This document shows, piece by piece, positions 34,749 to 43,389 of a DNA stretch of 64,000 nucleotides. The notes beneath the pieces are model-generated. The model ran no database searches and was not told the DNA's origin. It saw only the letters and a program-made list of their open reading frames with translations. Origin of the DNA: Veillonella absiana (GTDB taxonomy: Bacteria > Bacillota > Negativicutes > Veillonellales > Veillonellaceae). The stretch is taken from NCBI RefSeq assembly GCF_032970905.1, contig NZ_JAWJZA010000007.1; one strand, given 5' to 3'. Position 1 is the first letter of the stretch; every line of letters starts with the position of its first letter. Position numbers and translations under genes: made by a program.

Positions 34749-36665
34749 TTGGGTCGATTTGCTAAAAATATACTCCTGTATTTACTGATCATAGCAGCCT
34801 TTGTCATTGCCATTGACGCGTTCTCTACGCAAGGCACTGCCAAGTCTGAAATGAGTTACACTGGATTTATTCAGCAGGTACAACAAAAGAAAGTTGAAAA
34901 AGTAACAATTACGAACGATCACGCTATCGTTGGTACATTGAAAAACGGAACGGCATTCAGTTCCTATGCGCCAAAGGATGATTCCTTAATTAAAATATTA
35001 CAAGATAATGGCGTTGAAATCACAGCGGCTCCTCCAGAATCTCCATCTTGGTGGATGACGCTTCTTACTTCCTTATTACCAATCGTAATTTTGGTAGTAT
35101 TCTGGTTCTTCATCATGCAACAAACCCAAGGTGGTGGCGGTCGTGTCATGAACTTTGGTAAAAGCAAAGCAAAATTGCTCGGTGAAGACAACATTAAGGT
35201 TACATTCAATGATGTAGCTGGTGCAGAAGAAGCAAAACAAGAATTAGCAGAGGTGGTAGACTTCTTGAAGGATCCATCTAAATTCACAGCTATCGGTGCT
35301 AAAATTCCAAAAGGTGTTCTACTATCTGGACCTCCAGGTACTGGTAAAACTTTATTGGCGAAGGCCGTTGCTGGTGAAGCAGCTGTTCCATTCTTCACAA
35401 TTTCCGGTTCTGACTTCGTAGAAATGTTCGTTGGTGTCGGTGCTTCTCGTGTGCGTGACCTCTTTGGTCAAGCGAAAAAGAATGCGCCTTGTATCATCTT
35501 CATCGACGAAATCGATGCGGTAGGTCGTCAACGTGGTGCTGGTCTTGGTGGCGGTCATGATGAACGTGAACAAACATTGAACCAATTGCTCGTTGAAATG
35601 GATGGCTTCGATGCTAACGAAGGTATCATCACTATTGCCGCAACAAACCGTCCTGACATCTTGGACCCAGCGTTATTGCGTCCAGGTCGTTTTGACCGTC
35701 AGGTTATCGTTGGCCGTCCTGACCTTCGTGGTCGTGAGGCTATTTTGAAAGTTCACGCTCGCAACAAACCATTGGCGGATGACGTAGACTTGAAAACCAT
35801 CGCTAAAAAGACTCCAGGCTTCACTGGTGCTGACTTGAACAACTTATTGAACGAAGCTGCCTTGCTCGCTGCCCGTAATAACAAAAAAATTATTACTATG
35901 GCAGAAGTAGAAGAAGCTAGTGAAAAAGTTAGCATGGGCCCAGAACGTCGTAGTCATATTGTTAGCGATAAAGAACGTCGTTTGACAGCTTACCATGAAT
36001 CTGGTCATGCTATCGTAGCGCATTTGCTTCCTGATGCAGATCCAGTTCACAAAGTAACAATTATCCCTCGTGGTGGCGCTGGTGGTTACACTATGATGCT
36101 TCCAACAGAGGAGCAAAATTACGCAACAAAATCTCAATTGTTAGCACGTATTCGTGTAGCCTTGGGTGGCCGTTGTGCAGAAGCGTTGATTTTGAAAGAA
36201 ATCAGTAACGGTGCGTCTGGTGATTTACAAACGGTAACCAATATTGCTCGTACCATGATTACACAATGGGGTATGAGTGATACGCTTGGTCCTATCGTGC
36301 TTGGGGAACATCAAGAACAAGTATTCTTGGGTCGTAGCCTCGGTCATGAACGTAACTACAGTGAAACTGTAGCAGCTAAGATTGATGAAGAAGTACATAA
36401 TTTAGTAGCCTCTGCGTATAACGATGTTATGAACATGCTTGCTGAAAATGAACAATTCTTGCACAATATGGCAAATGCCTTGTTAGAAGAAGAAACTATC
36501 GATCATGTAGCAGTGGAAAACTTGTACAAATATGGTACAAGTAAAGATCCAAATGCAACAGATGATAATAAATCTGCTTTAGAGGCAGCTGGAATCATTG
36601 TTCCAGAATCTATTGAAACTCCAGTAGCAGAAGCAACTGTAGTGGATGAAGAAGAAACTAAATAA
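34749..36665 (+). CDS. ftsH: ATP-dependent zinc metalloprotease FtsH
   Basis: The 638-residue membrane protease has a first helix at about 7-25, an extracytoplasmic domain, a second helix (about 100-122), the AAA module with Walker A GPPGTGKT (about 194-201), IIFIDEIDAVGRQRG, the SRH region ATNRPDILDPALLRPGRFDRQ, and the zinc motif HESGH (416-420). It degrades misfolded membrane proteins and some regulators. It begins with TTG 34749 behind GAAAGGGG. The gene has its own promoter and leader hairpin and a large terminator. Confidence 0.95.
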   Translation: MGRFAKNILLYLLIIAAFVIAIDAFSTQGTAKSEMSYTGFIQQVQQKKVEKVTITNDHAIVGTLKNGTAFSSYAPKDDSLIKILQDNGVEITAAPPESPSWWMTLLTSLLPIVILVVFWFFIMQQTQGGGGRVMNFGKSKAKLLGEDNIKVTFNDVAGAEEAKQELAEVVDFLKDPSKFTAIGAKIPKGVLLSGPPGTGKTLLAKAVAGEAAVPFFTISGSDFVEMFVGVGASRVRDLFGQAKKNAPCIIFIDEIDAVGRQRGAGLGGGHDEREQTLNQLLVEMDGFDANEGIITIAATNRPDILDPALLRPGRFDRQVIVGRPDLRGREAILKVHARNKPLADDVDLKTIAKKTPGFTGADLNNLLNEAALLAARNNKKIITMAEVEEASEKVSMGPERRSHIVSDKERRLTAYHESGHAIVAHLLPDADPVHKVTIIPRGGAGGYTMMLPTEEQNYATKSQLLARIRVALGGRCAEALILKEISNGASGDLQTVTNIARTMITQWGMSDTLGPIVLGEHQEQVFLGRSLGHERNYSETVAAKIDEEVHNLVASAYNDVMNMLAENEQFLHNMANALLEEETIDHVAVENLYKYGTSKDPNATDDNKSALEAAGIIVPESIETPVAEATVVDEEETK

Positions 36666-36670
36666 CTAAT

Positions 36671-36747
36671 ATACCCGCTATATACCTACTAGGCTCCGAA
36701 CGCTAAGGCGTTAAGTCGCTACGTAGGCATATAGCGGGTATTTTTTA
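36671..36747 (+). terminator. Branched terminator after ftsH
   Basis: ATACCCGCTATAT (36671-36683) pairs with ATATAGCGGGTAT (36729-36741), followed by TTTTTA. The wide loop holds further pairs: CCTAC with GTAGG, and AACGC with GCGTT around TAAG, giving a multi-arm structure. Confidence 0.85.
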
Positions 36748-37050
36748 CTTACATTGAGATAAAACGGTTGTGTAGAGATTATTTAGTTTCTTCTTTTTTC
36801 CGCAGAGTTTTATCTGAATAGGCGTTTCAAAAGGATTCGGTCAATGTCTCTGTAGCTGCCTATAAAGTAGATTCATTAGAGGGGAGACAAATGGGGATGC
36901 ACCAGTCGCATCTAGGGTAGAGGCTGTCTAAATGGCGGTGAAGAATGGGGGATAATTTAGGTACAGGAATTTATTGCTATTCTGCTTTCACAATGAGGAA
37001 ATTGCTATAGACAAATGTGTGTATAGAATGTACTATTGGGTGTATATATT
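36748..37050. other. Spacer without a recognisable gene
   Basis: About 300 bases after the ftsH terminator. Short open stretches exist on both strands, but none has a start, ribosome site and family-like composition. It could hold decayed coding sequence; I see nothing else. Confidence 0.4.
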
Positions 37051-37066
37051 ATGAAGGAGTGAGGAT

Positions 37067-37681
37067 ATGAGTCAAATTTCATTGGATAATGTAACATTTC
37101 GCGTGGCGTCAGTAGATGATGCACAGGCGTTATTAGATATATATGCATATTATGTAAATGAGACGGCCATAACGTTTGAGTATAATGTACCAAGGGTTGA
37201 GGAGTTTCAGGGACGAATTCGTCATACATTACAGCGGTTCCCGTACATTGTGGCAGAGCTTAATGGTAAGATTGTGGGCTATGCTTATACGGAGTATTTT
37301 AAGCCTCGTAGTGCTTATGATTGGGCAGTGGAGACGACGATTTATTTGCAACATGATTTACAAAAGATGGGGCTCGGTAAAAAATTATATAGTTTAATTG
37401 AGGAGATTAGTCGAGCACAACATATTATTAATTTAAACGCTTGTATTGGGTATCCCATTGAAGAGGATGCGTATTTAACAAAAAATAGCGTGCAATTTCA
37501 TGAGTATTTAGGTTATCGTTTGGTGGGCGAGTTTGTGAAATGTGGTTATAAATTTAATACGTGGTATAACATGATTTGGATGGAAAAATTTATCAATGAC
37601 CATCCAGATCATCCTGAAACAGTTATTCCGTTCCTAGAACTACCTGATGACGTATTTTGCGAGTTAGGTATTGCACGATGA
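37067..37681 (+). CDS. GNAT family N-acetyltransferase (phosphinothricin acetyltransferase-like)
   Basis: The 204-residue protein begins TFRVASVDDAQALLDIYAYYVNETAITFEYN, typical of PAT-type GNAT enzymes, with acetyl-CoA motif A at LQHDLQKMGLGKKLY (about 98-112), and NSVQFHEYLGYRLVGEFVKCGYKFNTWYNMIWMEK for the last strands. Such enzymes acetylate small amines; the natural substrate is unknown. GAAGGAGTGAGG precedes ATG 37067. Its stop overlaps the start of the broken MFS gene. Confidence 0.87.
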   Translation: MSQISLDNVTFRVASVDDAQALLDIYAYYVNETAITFEYNVPRVEEFQGRIRHTLQRFPYIVAELNGKIVGYAYTEYFKPRSAYDWAVETTIYLQHDLQKMGLGKKLYSLIEEISRAQHIINLNACIGYPIEEDAYLTKNSVQFHEYLGYRLVGEFVKCGYKFNTWYNMIWMEKFINDHPDHPETVIPFLELPDDVFCELGIAR

Positions 37682-38207
37682 GCGAAAACATTCTAAGTAA
37701 ACAAAATATATCGCCACAGTTTTCTAAATGGTGGATTTTGCTCATTGCCATGGCCGGGGCGGCGTGGGCCTTTGCGGTGTATGGCATTGCTACCATTGCT
37801 GGGGCCTTGTTGTCAGGCCTATTGAGTAATTATTGTGATAAGGCAAATTGTTAGGATTTTACTATGGATTCCGTGGAATATGGGTATTGCTATATCTATT
37901 CGTGATGCCTAAAACATTTGTAACTGCCGTCCTATTTAGTTTTGGCCTTGGTATGACAGGCGATGCTACTGTGTCACCTACGTCGGGTTTGATGCAGCAA
38001 ATATTCCGTTGGAAATGGATTGCCACATTATTAGGTTTCTTATTCCTGTACCATCAAATTGGTGCCTTCTTGAGTGCTTGGATTGGTGGTATCTTTGTTG
38101 ATGCCACGGGTACTTATACGGTGGTGTGGTGTCTAGATGTGGTCGTCTGCTTGTTTGCCAGTGCGGTTAGTTTTATGATTCGTGATGAAAGCTTGAAAAC
38201 AGCATAG
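37678..38207 (+). pseudogene. Broken MFS transporter
   Basis: The first frame (37678-37854) encodes an MFS N-terminus with one membrane helix (KWWILLIAMAGAAWAFAVYG) that runs straight into ATIAGALLSGLLSNYCDK, which looks like a mid-protein helix, so the region between has been deleted. The frame stops at 37854. A second frame (from about 37848) continues as GFYYGFRGIWVLLYLF to the usual MFS C-terminus, ending at 38207. Total about 175 residues against about 400 expected, with one frameshift. It overlaps the GNAT stop, so it was once coupled to that gene. Confidence 0.85.
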
Positions 38208-38267
38208 TTTGTGATATAGAGCCTTGAAATCTTATATGGTCTTGAGTTCTTCGGAGTGGTAAAATAT

Positions 38268-38316
38268 AACCGCCCTGTAGTATAGCAGTAGTTGCTAGCC
38301 TACAGGGCGGTTTGTT
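38268..38316. terminator. Bidirectional terminator
   Basis: AACCGCCCTGTAG (38268-38280) pairs with CTACAGGGCGGTT (38300-38312), with an inner GCAGTAG/TTGC loop, between convergent genes. Confidence 0.8.
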
Positions 38317-38348
38317 TATCATATGCAGTTGAACGAATTCTAATGTAA

Positions 38349-39779
38349 TTAATCAATTATATCAGGATTAATTAGCTTATCAATAATATGACCAGCAGTA
38401 TCTTTATTTTTAGAAGCATTAATGATTTCATATTTTTTCTTTTCCTCAAATTCGTGACGGCTACGGAGTAATTCCTCTAATCGAGCCTGTTTTCGTGTAT
38501 CTAAATAGCGTTGGGCCAATACATTTGGAATGGCTACACCAACGGCAATGGCGATAATGGTAAGCACCCCAGTTACACCGTTTTGTATAGTGTGCAATAG
38601 CCCTGCTTCATTTAGATTGCCAATATGCAATATATCAAACAAGAAGCGATATAGTAGTACACCAGGCATAAGGGCAATAGCAGATGGCACGATGAGAACC
38701 GGTCCGGAGGTGCGTAACAACGGTGATAATCGCATAAAGATAATACTCATTACCGTAGCACCTACAAAGGTGGCGCCAGGAATGGCAAAGGCGAAATCAA
38801 CGAGGAGCATGTTGCGGACACTGACACAGATGACACCACCTATACCGATATAAACAAGTACACGATAGGGTACATTGAATAACACTGCAAATGATGCGGC
38901 GGCCATAAATGATCCTATGATTTGCTCTATAGTAATAAGGTGTGGTTTGATATCTACATAGGCAAAACTTGGAACGGGACTGAAATGCAAGGCCATAGCC
39001 ATACCTAGGGTCATAGCACTAACAATGAGAATTGTCCGAATACCGCGTGTAACACCAGAGAGAATATGGTTATTGATAGTATCAATAACGGAATTGATGA
39101 GAGGAACCCCAGGAATCATAAATAGAGTACAACATACGAGGGTATAAAGTAATGCTGTTTGATCGATAAAACTATAGCTGAGATAGGCTGACCCCATGGC
39201 GGTGAACGCACCACAAGCAATACTGACATAACTATCAAAGCCAATTTTCATACAGAAGGCTCGCGTGAAATAACCGAGGAGCGAACAAATAAAAGTCATA
39301 ACAGCTGCGATAATTTCTCCACCAAATAAAATGGCGAGGCCACTGCAGCCGAGGGCACTGAATACACCTTTCACCCAATTAGGGTAAGAGCTAACCGAGT
39401 CAGGTAATTTATTTAATAATCTCTCGTAAGTGGTGAGGGAATAGTGGCGTTCTAGAGCACGCCAGGTTAGTTTTGATACGGCGCCGACCATGGCCATGTT
39501 GGGTTCATGTTTTGGAGTTTTACGGAATACCGTTAATGTCGCGTCATGATGCCGGAGGTTAATCATTAATGTTGTGTAACTGATGTGAATGTTTAAATAT
39601 TCTTGGGGAATGCCTAGAAATGTAGCCGATTTTAACATTTCATCGGTAATTCGCTTAGTATCAGCGCCACATTCCATTAGTAACTGGCCAACGGTGAGTA
39701 AAATATCTAATTTTCTATGAATGTAGGTAAATGGCGTTTCTAGAACGGCATTTTTTTCTTCTAATGTGAATTGTTTCAT
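38349..39779 (-). CDS. Threonine/serine exporter family protein (ThrE-like)
   Basis: The 476-residue protein has the two ThrE parts: a soluble N-terminal domain (LLTVGQLLMECGADTKRITDEMLKSATFLGI and ISYTTLMINLRHHDATLTVFRKTPKHEPNM) and about ten membrane segments. The N- and C-terminal membrane halves (split into two proteins in other bacteria) are joined here. A charged C-terminal tail (HEFEEKKKYEIINASKNKD) ends it. It probably exports small neutral amino acids. Single gene on the minus strand. Confidence 0.85.
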   Translation of the reverse strand: MKQFTLEEKNAVLETPFTYIHRKLDILLTVGQLLMECGADTKRITDEMLKSATFLGIPQEYLNIHISYTTLMINLRHHDATLTVFRKTPKHEPNMAMVGAVSKLTWRALERHYSLTTYERLLNKLPDSVSSYPNWVKGVFSALGCSGLAILFGGEIIAAVMTFICSLLGYFTRAFCMKIGFDSYVSIACGAFTAMGSAYLSYSFIDQTALLYTLVCCTLFMIPGVPLINSVIDTINNHILSGVTRGIRTILIVSAMTLGMAMALHFSPVPSFAYVDIKPHLITIEQIIGSFMAAASFAVLFNVPYRVLVYIGIGGVICVSVRNMLLVDFAFAIPGATFVGATVMSIIFMRLSPLLRTSGPVLIVPSAIALMPGVLLYRFLFDILHIGNLNEAGLLHTIQNGVTGVLTIIAIAVGVAIPNVLAQRYLDTRKQARLEELLRSRHEFEEKKKYEIINASKNKDTAGHIIDKLINPDIID

Positions 39780-39989
39780 GTATTTTACATCCTTAGGTGA
39801 TACTGTTCAACGTATAAGAACTAATGAAAAGGGACGAGTCCGATCAGATGGATTCTATGTGAGTTGAACAGAAGTATGCTTTCATGTAATGGCTCAAAGT
39901 ATTGTTTCAAGATATATTTTATTATACATGAAATGACCATGCATGATAACTGATACTTGCATTTTATAATCTATAACAGTACAATCGTA

Positions 39990-40009
39990 TTGTAAACCAT
40001 GGTTGACAA
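39990..40009 (+). promoter_or_regulatory. BirA-type inverted half-sites before birA
   Basis: TTGTAAACC (39990-39998), AT, GGTTGACAA (40001-40009): a 9-2-9 inverted repeat with one mismatch. TTGTAAACC/GGTTTACAA are the half-sites known for BirA operators, which normally have about 14-16 bases between them, not two. A -10-like TATAAT (39965-39970) lies upstream. Autoregulation is an inference. Confidence 0.5.
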
Positions 40010-40026
40010 ATAAGGAGGTCAATTCT

Positions 40027-41001
40027 ATGCGTGATGAAGTACTAGAGTTTTTGAGAGAAAATCAAGGTGGTTTTGTATCAGGCCAAGATATGTCTGAAGC
40101 GTGTCATGTATCTCGTACAGCTATTTGGAAACACATAAAAGCATTGCGTTCTAAAGGTTATAAAATTGAGTCCTACACGAAAAAGGGGTATCGTTTGCTA
40201 GAGGAGCCAGATTTGTTGAGCCCCTTGGCTATGAAAAAGGTTTTAGATACGGATGTATTTGGTAAACGATATGTATATATGGATATTACAGAGTCTACCA
40301 ATTTAGAGGCTCGTAAATTAGCACAGCAAGGTGCCGAAGAGGGCACTGTGGTGGTTACAGAGGAGCAATCCGCAGGCCGAGGTCGTCTATCGCGGGGTTG
40401 GTATTCTCCATTTGGAAAAGGCATTTGGTTCAGCATTATTTTGCGCCCTGAATTCTTGCCATCTGAAGCAGCTAAATGTACGTTGATGGCTGCCGTAGCA
40501 TTGACTAAGGCCTTTCATAAAATGGGACTTTCTGCAGCAGGTATCAAATGGCCAAATGATATTCTTGTAAATGGGCGTAAATTAGTGGGCATTTTAACAG
40601 AAATGTCTGGTTCTATGGAAGAAATTAATTACATCGTCATGGGGATTGGTATAAATGTAAAAACGACACAAGAGGAATTACCTGAGGAGTTGAAGCACAT
40701 AGGTACATCTTTGGCGATGGAAGGCATTGATATTGAACGTACAGAAGCTTTCAAAATTATACTTGGAGAGCTGGAACAACAATATTATGAAGTACTATCT
40801 AATGGATTTGAAGGTACATTAGAGGAATGGAAGCAGCTCAGTGTGACCTTGGGACAAGATATTGAGGTTCGTGCACCGGATCATACCTATGAAGGTGTAG
40901 CTATGGATCTTGATACCGATGGTAATTTGCTAGTTAAGGTGGCAGATGGTACAATAAAACGTATTGTGGCTGGGGACGTATCCATTCGTCCTAAGAAATA
41001 A
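40027..41001 (+). CDS. birA: Biotin-protein ligase/biotin operon repressor
   Basis: The 324-residue protein has an N-terminal winged helix (SGQDMSEACHVSRTAIWKHIKALRSKGYKIES, about 18-48), the ligase core with GRGR (117-120) followed by LSRGWYSPFGKGIWFS, KWPNDILVNGRKLVGIL, and a C-terminal SH3-like domain. It loads biotin onto carboxylase carriers and, having the DNA-binding domain, can repress. ATG 40027 follows AAGGAGG; a TTG at 40003 overlaps the inverted repeat and is not used. coaX follows by 22 bases. Confidence 0.93.
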   Translation: MRDEVLEFLRENQGGFVSGQDMSEACHVSRTAIWKHIKALRSKGYKIESYTKKGYRLLEEPDLLSPLAMKKVLDTDVFGKRYVYMDITESTNLEARKLAQQGAEEGTVVVTEEQSAGRGRLSRGWYSPFGKGIWFSIILRPEFLPSEAAKCTLMAAVALTKAFHKMGLSAAGIKWPNDILVNGRKLVGILTEMSGSMEEINYIVMGIGINVKTTQEELPEELKHIGTSLAMEGIDIERTEAFKIILGELEQQYYEVLSNGFEGTLEEWKQLSVTLGQDIEVRAPDHTYEGVAMDLDTDGNLLVKVADGTIKRIVAGDVSIRPKK

Positions 41002-41023
41002 TTTATAATACCTGGAGGACTAG

Positions 41024-41791
41024 ATGTTATTAGTAATAGATGTAGGGAATACGAATATCGTATTAGGCGTGTATGACAAGAAAAAACTTGTAGGCCATTG
41101 GCGTATTTCCACCGACCGCGTTCGTACTACTGATGAATATGGAATGTTGATGATGAATTTATTTTTCCATGACCGCAAGGTGGATGTGAAAGATATTAAT
41201 AATATCATTATTTCTTCAGTAGTTCCACCTGTTATGCCGGCATTAGAGCGTGTGTGTACACGATATTTTAATGTAAACCCTATCATCGTAGGACCGGGTA
41301 CAAAAACTGGTATTGCTGTAAAATATGACAATCCTCGTGAAGTTGGGGCAGACCGTATCGTCAATGCGGTGGCTGCTTACGAAAAATACGGTGGACCTCT
41401 TATTGTTATTGATTTTGGTACTGCTACAACATATTGCGCTATTTTAGAAAATGCTGATTATGTAGGTGGTGTTATTTCCCCAGGCGTAACAATTTCTGCA
41501 GAGGCGTTATTCCAACGAGCTGCAAAATTACCACGTATTGAGGTGAAAAATCCAGGGCAAGTTATTTGTAAAAATACCGTGTCCTCCATGCAATCTGGTA
41601 TGTTTTATGGGTATGTGGGCCAAGTAGAGGGCCTTGTAGCTCGTATGAAATCAGAAATGCCACCGAATGTAACAGTGGTAGCCACTGGTGGATTGGCGCA
41701 ATTGATTAGCAGCGCTACCGATTGTATTGACCATATTGAGCCTATGCTCACACTAGAAGGATTACGTTTAATTTATGAAAGAAACAAATAA
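41024..41791 (+). CDS. coaX: Type III pantothenate kinase
   Basis: The 255-residue protein starts LLVIDVGNTNIVLGVYD (ATP-binding DVGNTN at 6-11) and has GADRIVNAVAAYEKYGGPLIVIDFGTATTYCAI and GGVISPGV, the CoaX marks. It phosphorylates pantothenate, the first step to coenzyme A. birA and coaX adjacency is common (and in some bacteria the two are fused). Its end overlaps the dusB start by 17 bases. Confidence 0.94.
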   Translation: MLLVIDVGNTNIVLGVYDKKKLVGHWRISTDRVRTTDEYGMLMMNLFFHDRKVDVKDINNIIISSVVPPVMPALERVCTRYFNVNPIIVGPGTKTGIAVKYDNPREVGADRIVNAVAAYEKYGGPLIVIDFGTATTYCAILENADYVGGVISPGVTISAEALFQRAAKLPRIEVKNPGQVICKNTVSSMQSGMFYGYVGQVEGLVARMKSEMPPNVTVVATGGLAQLISSATDCIDHIEPMLTLEGLRLIYERNK

Positions 41792-42770
41792 TACTACTTG
41801 GCACATCGGTTCTGTTCGAATCGATGGACAAGCTATTTTAGCCCCTATGGCGGGCGTGAGTGATATTGCTTACCGCTTGCTTGCGAAGGAGCAAGGGGCT
41901 GCTTTGGTGTGCACCGAGATGGTGAGTGCCATGGGCATTAAATACAAAAATGAACATACTCATGAACTGCTTCGTATGGAAGCTGTGGAACATCCAGTGT
42001 CCATGCAAATCTTCGGATCTGATCCTGAGGCTATTGCTATCGGTGCGAAGGTCGTAGAGGAGGCCGGTGCGGACATTGTGGATATTAATATGGGGTGCCC
42101 TGTGAAAAAGGTCGTATCCAGTGGTGATGGATCTGCTCTCATGAAAACACCGGACCTTGCAGCACGGGTGGCTGAGGCCGCTGTGAAAGCAGTTGGTGTT
42201 CCGGTGACCGTGAAAATGCGTCTTGGTTGGGATAATGACCAAAAAAACGTACTTGATTTTGCAAAACGCATCGCAGATACAGGTGTAGCTGCTATTGCTA
42301 TTCATGGGCGTACGAAAGAACAAATGTATAGTGGACAAGCTGATTGGTCCTATATTAAGGCCGTGAAAGAAGCTGTATCAATTCCTGTCATCGGTAATGG
42401 TGATGTGGTGGATGCATTGAGTGCAAAAACTCTATTAGATACAACTGGGTGTGATGCGGTCATGGTGGGGCGTGGTGCCCAAGGTAATCCGTGGGTATTC
42501 AAGCAAATCCATCACTATTTAGCCACTGGTGAATTGTTGGACTTACCAACTCCAGTGGAACGCATAGAAATGTTGATGAAACATTTTGATTTGCTCTGCC
42601 ATTACAAGGGTGAAAATCTTGGAGTTCGAGAAATTCGGACACATGCTGGTTGGTATATGAAAGGTCTTCCTGATTCAGCGTACTGGCGCAATAAAATTAA
42701 TGCGGTACACACGAAAGAATCCTTTATGGAACAAATTAAAGAATACCATGAAAGACTGCATGAAATTTGA
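41775..42770 (+). CDS. dusB: tRNA-dihydrouridine synthase
   Basis: The 331-residue flavoenzyme reduces uridine in tRNA D-loops. APMAGVSDIAYRLLAKEQGAALVCTEMVSA opens it, the catalytic Cys108 is in MGCPVKK, followed by GSALMKTP, VTVKMRLGWD, IHGRTKEQMYSG, and GRGAQGNPWVF for FMN phosphate binding. The ATG lies inside coaX (17-base overlap). A consensus promoter for greA overlaps its stop codon. Confidence 0.92.
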   Translation: MKETNNTTWHIGSVRIDGQAILAPMAGVSDIAYRLLAKEQGAALVCTEMVSAMGIKYKNEHTHELLRMEAVEHPVSMQIFGSDPEAIAIGAKVVEEAGADIVDINMGCPVKKVVSSGDGSALMKTPDLAARVAEAAVKAVGVPVTVKMRLGWDNDQKNVLDFAKRIADTGVAAIAIHGRTKEQMYSGQADWSYIKAVKEAVSIPVIGNGDVVDALSAKTLLDTTGCDAVMVGRGAQGNPWVFKQIHHYLATGELLDLPTPVERIEMLMKHFDLLCHYKGENLGVREIRTHAGWYMKGLPDSAYWRNKINAVHTKESFMEQIKEYHERLHEI

Positions 42771-42795
42771 CAATCCCTATACTGTTTTATATAAT
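42767..42795 (+). promoter_or_regulatory. Perfect consensus promoter of greA
   Basis: TTGACA (42767-42772), 17-base spacer, TATAAT (42790-42795). The -35 overlaps the dusB stop codon. Confidence 0.88.
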
Positions 42796-42820
42796 AGTAA
42801 AGACAATTTGTAACTTGTGA

Positions 42821-42855
42821 AAAAAGGTGTCATCGTATATGACACTTTTTCTTAT
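42821..42855 (+). terminator. Terminator-like hairpin in the greA leader
   Basis: GTGTCAT, loop CGTAT, ATGACAC, flanked by A and T runs (AAAAAG/CTTTTT). It serves as the terminator of the upstream genes, yet lies downstream of the greA promoter, about 20 bases after the expected start of transcription, so it may also stop early greA transcripts. Confidence 0.7.
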
Positions 42856-42880
42856 TAGATAATAGAAAGAGTGAGAAGTT

Positions 42881-43354
42881 ATGGCAGCAGTAAAAGAAAC
42901 ATTACTAACCGCTGAAGGTTTAAAGAAACTTGAACAAGAATTGGCTCATTACAAATCTGTACGTCGTATTGAAGTAGCAGAACGTATTAAAATTGCTATT
43001 GAATATGGTGATATTAGTGAAAACTCTGAGTATGATGATGCAAAAAATGAACAAGCTTTCATCGAAGGTCACATTTCAGAACTTGAAAATAAAATTAATA
43101 CCGCTAAAATTATAGATGAAGCAGTAAAAAGTGACGTTGTATCCGTAGGTAGTAAAGTAACTGTTTTAGATACTATGTACAACGATGAATTAGAATATGT
43201 TATCGTAGGGTCCTCTGAAGCAGATCCTTTCAATAACCGTATTTCTAATGAATCTCCAGTTGGTGCAGCTATCTTGGGTAAACGTGAAGGTGATGAAGTC
43301 GAAGTGACTACACCTGACGGCCCTGTTACGTTCCGAGTATTGGCTGTCCAATAA
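42881..43354 (+). CDS. greA: Transcription elongation factor GreA
   Basis: The 157-residue protein has the coiled-coil N-domain (LTAEGLKKLEQELAHYKSVRRIEVAERIKIAIEYGDISENSEYDDAKNEQAFIEGHISELENKI), with the acidic tip ENSEYDDAK that reaches into RNA polymerase to trigger transcript cleavage, and the C-domain ending GPVTFRVLAVQ. Strong promoter and a hairpin leader precede it; lysS follows in 35 bases. Confidence 0.95.
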   Translation: MAAVKETLLTAEGLKKLEQELAHYKSVRRIEVAERIKIAIEYGDISENSEYDDAKNEQAFIEGHISELENKINTAKIIDEAVKSDVVSVGSKVTVLDTMYNDELEYVIVGSSEADPFNNRISNESPVGAAILGKREGDEVEVTTPDGPVTFRVLAVQ

Positions 43355-43389
43355 TTGTAATTCCCTGAATCTGGCTAGGAGACATGACC

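Noticed and set aside
36748..37050. Mobile element relic after ftsH
   Set aside because: No terminal repeats, transposase fragment or target duplication could be seen.
40173..40436. Open frames antisense to housekeeping genes, here and throughout
   Set aside because: They are shadows of well-supported genes such as birA, dusB, ftsH and tamB.
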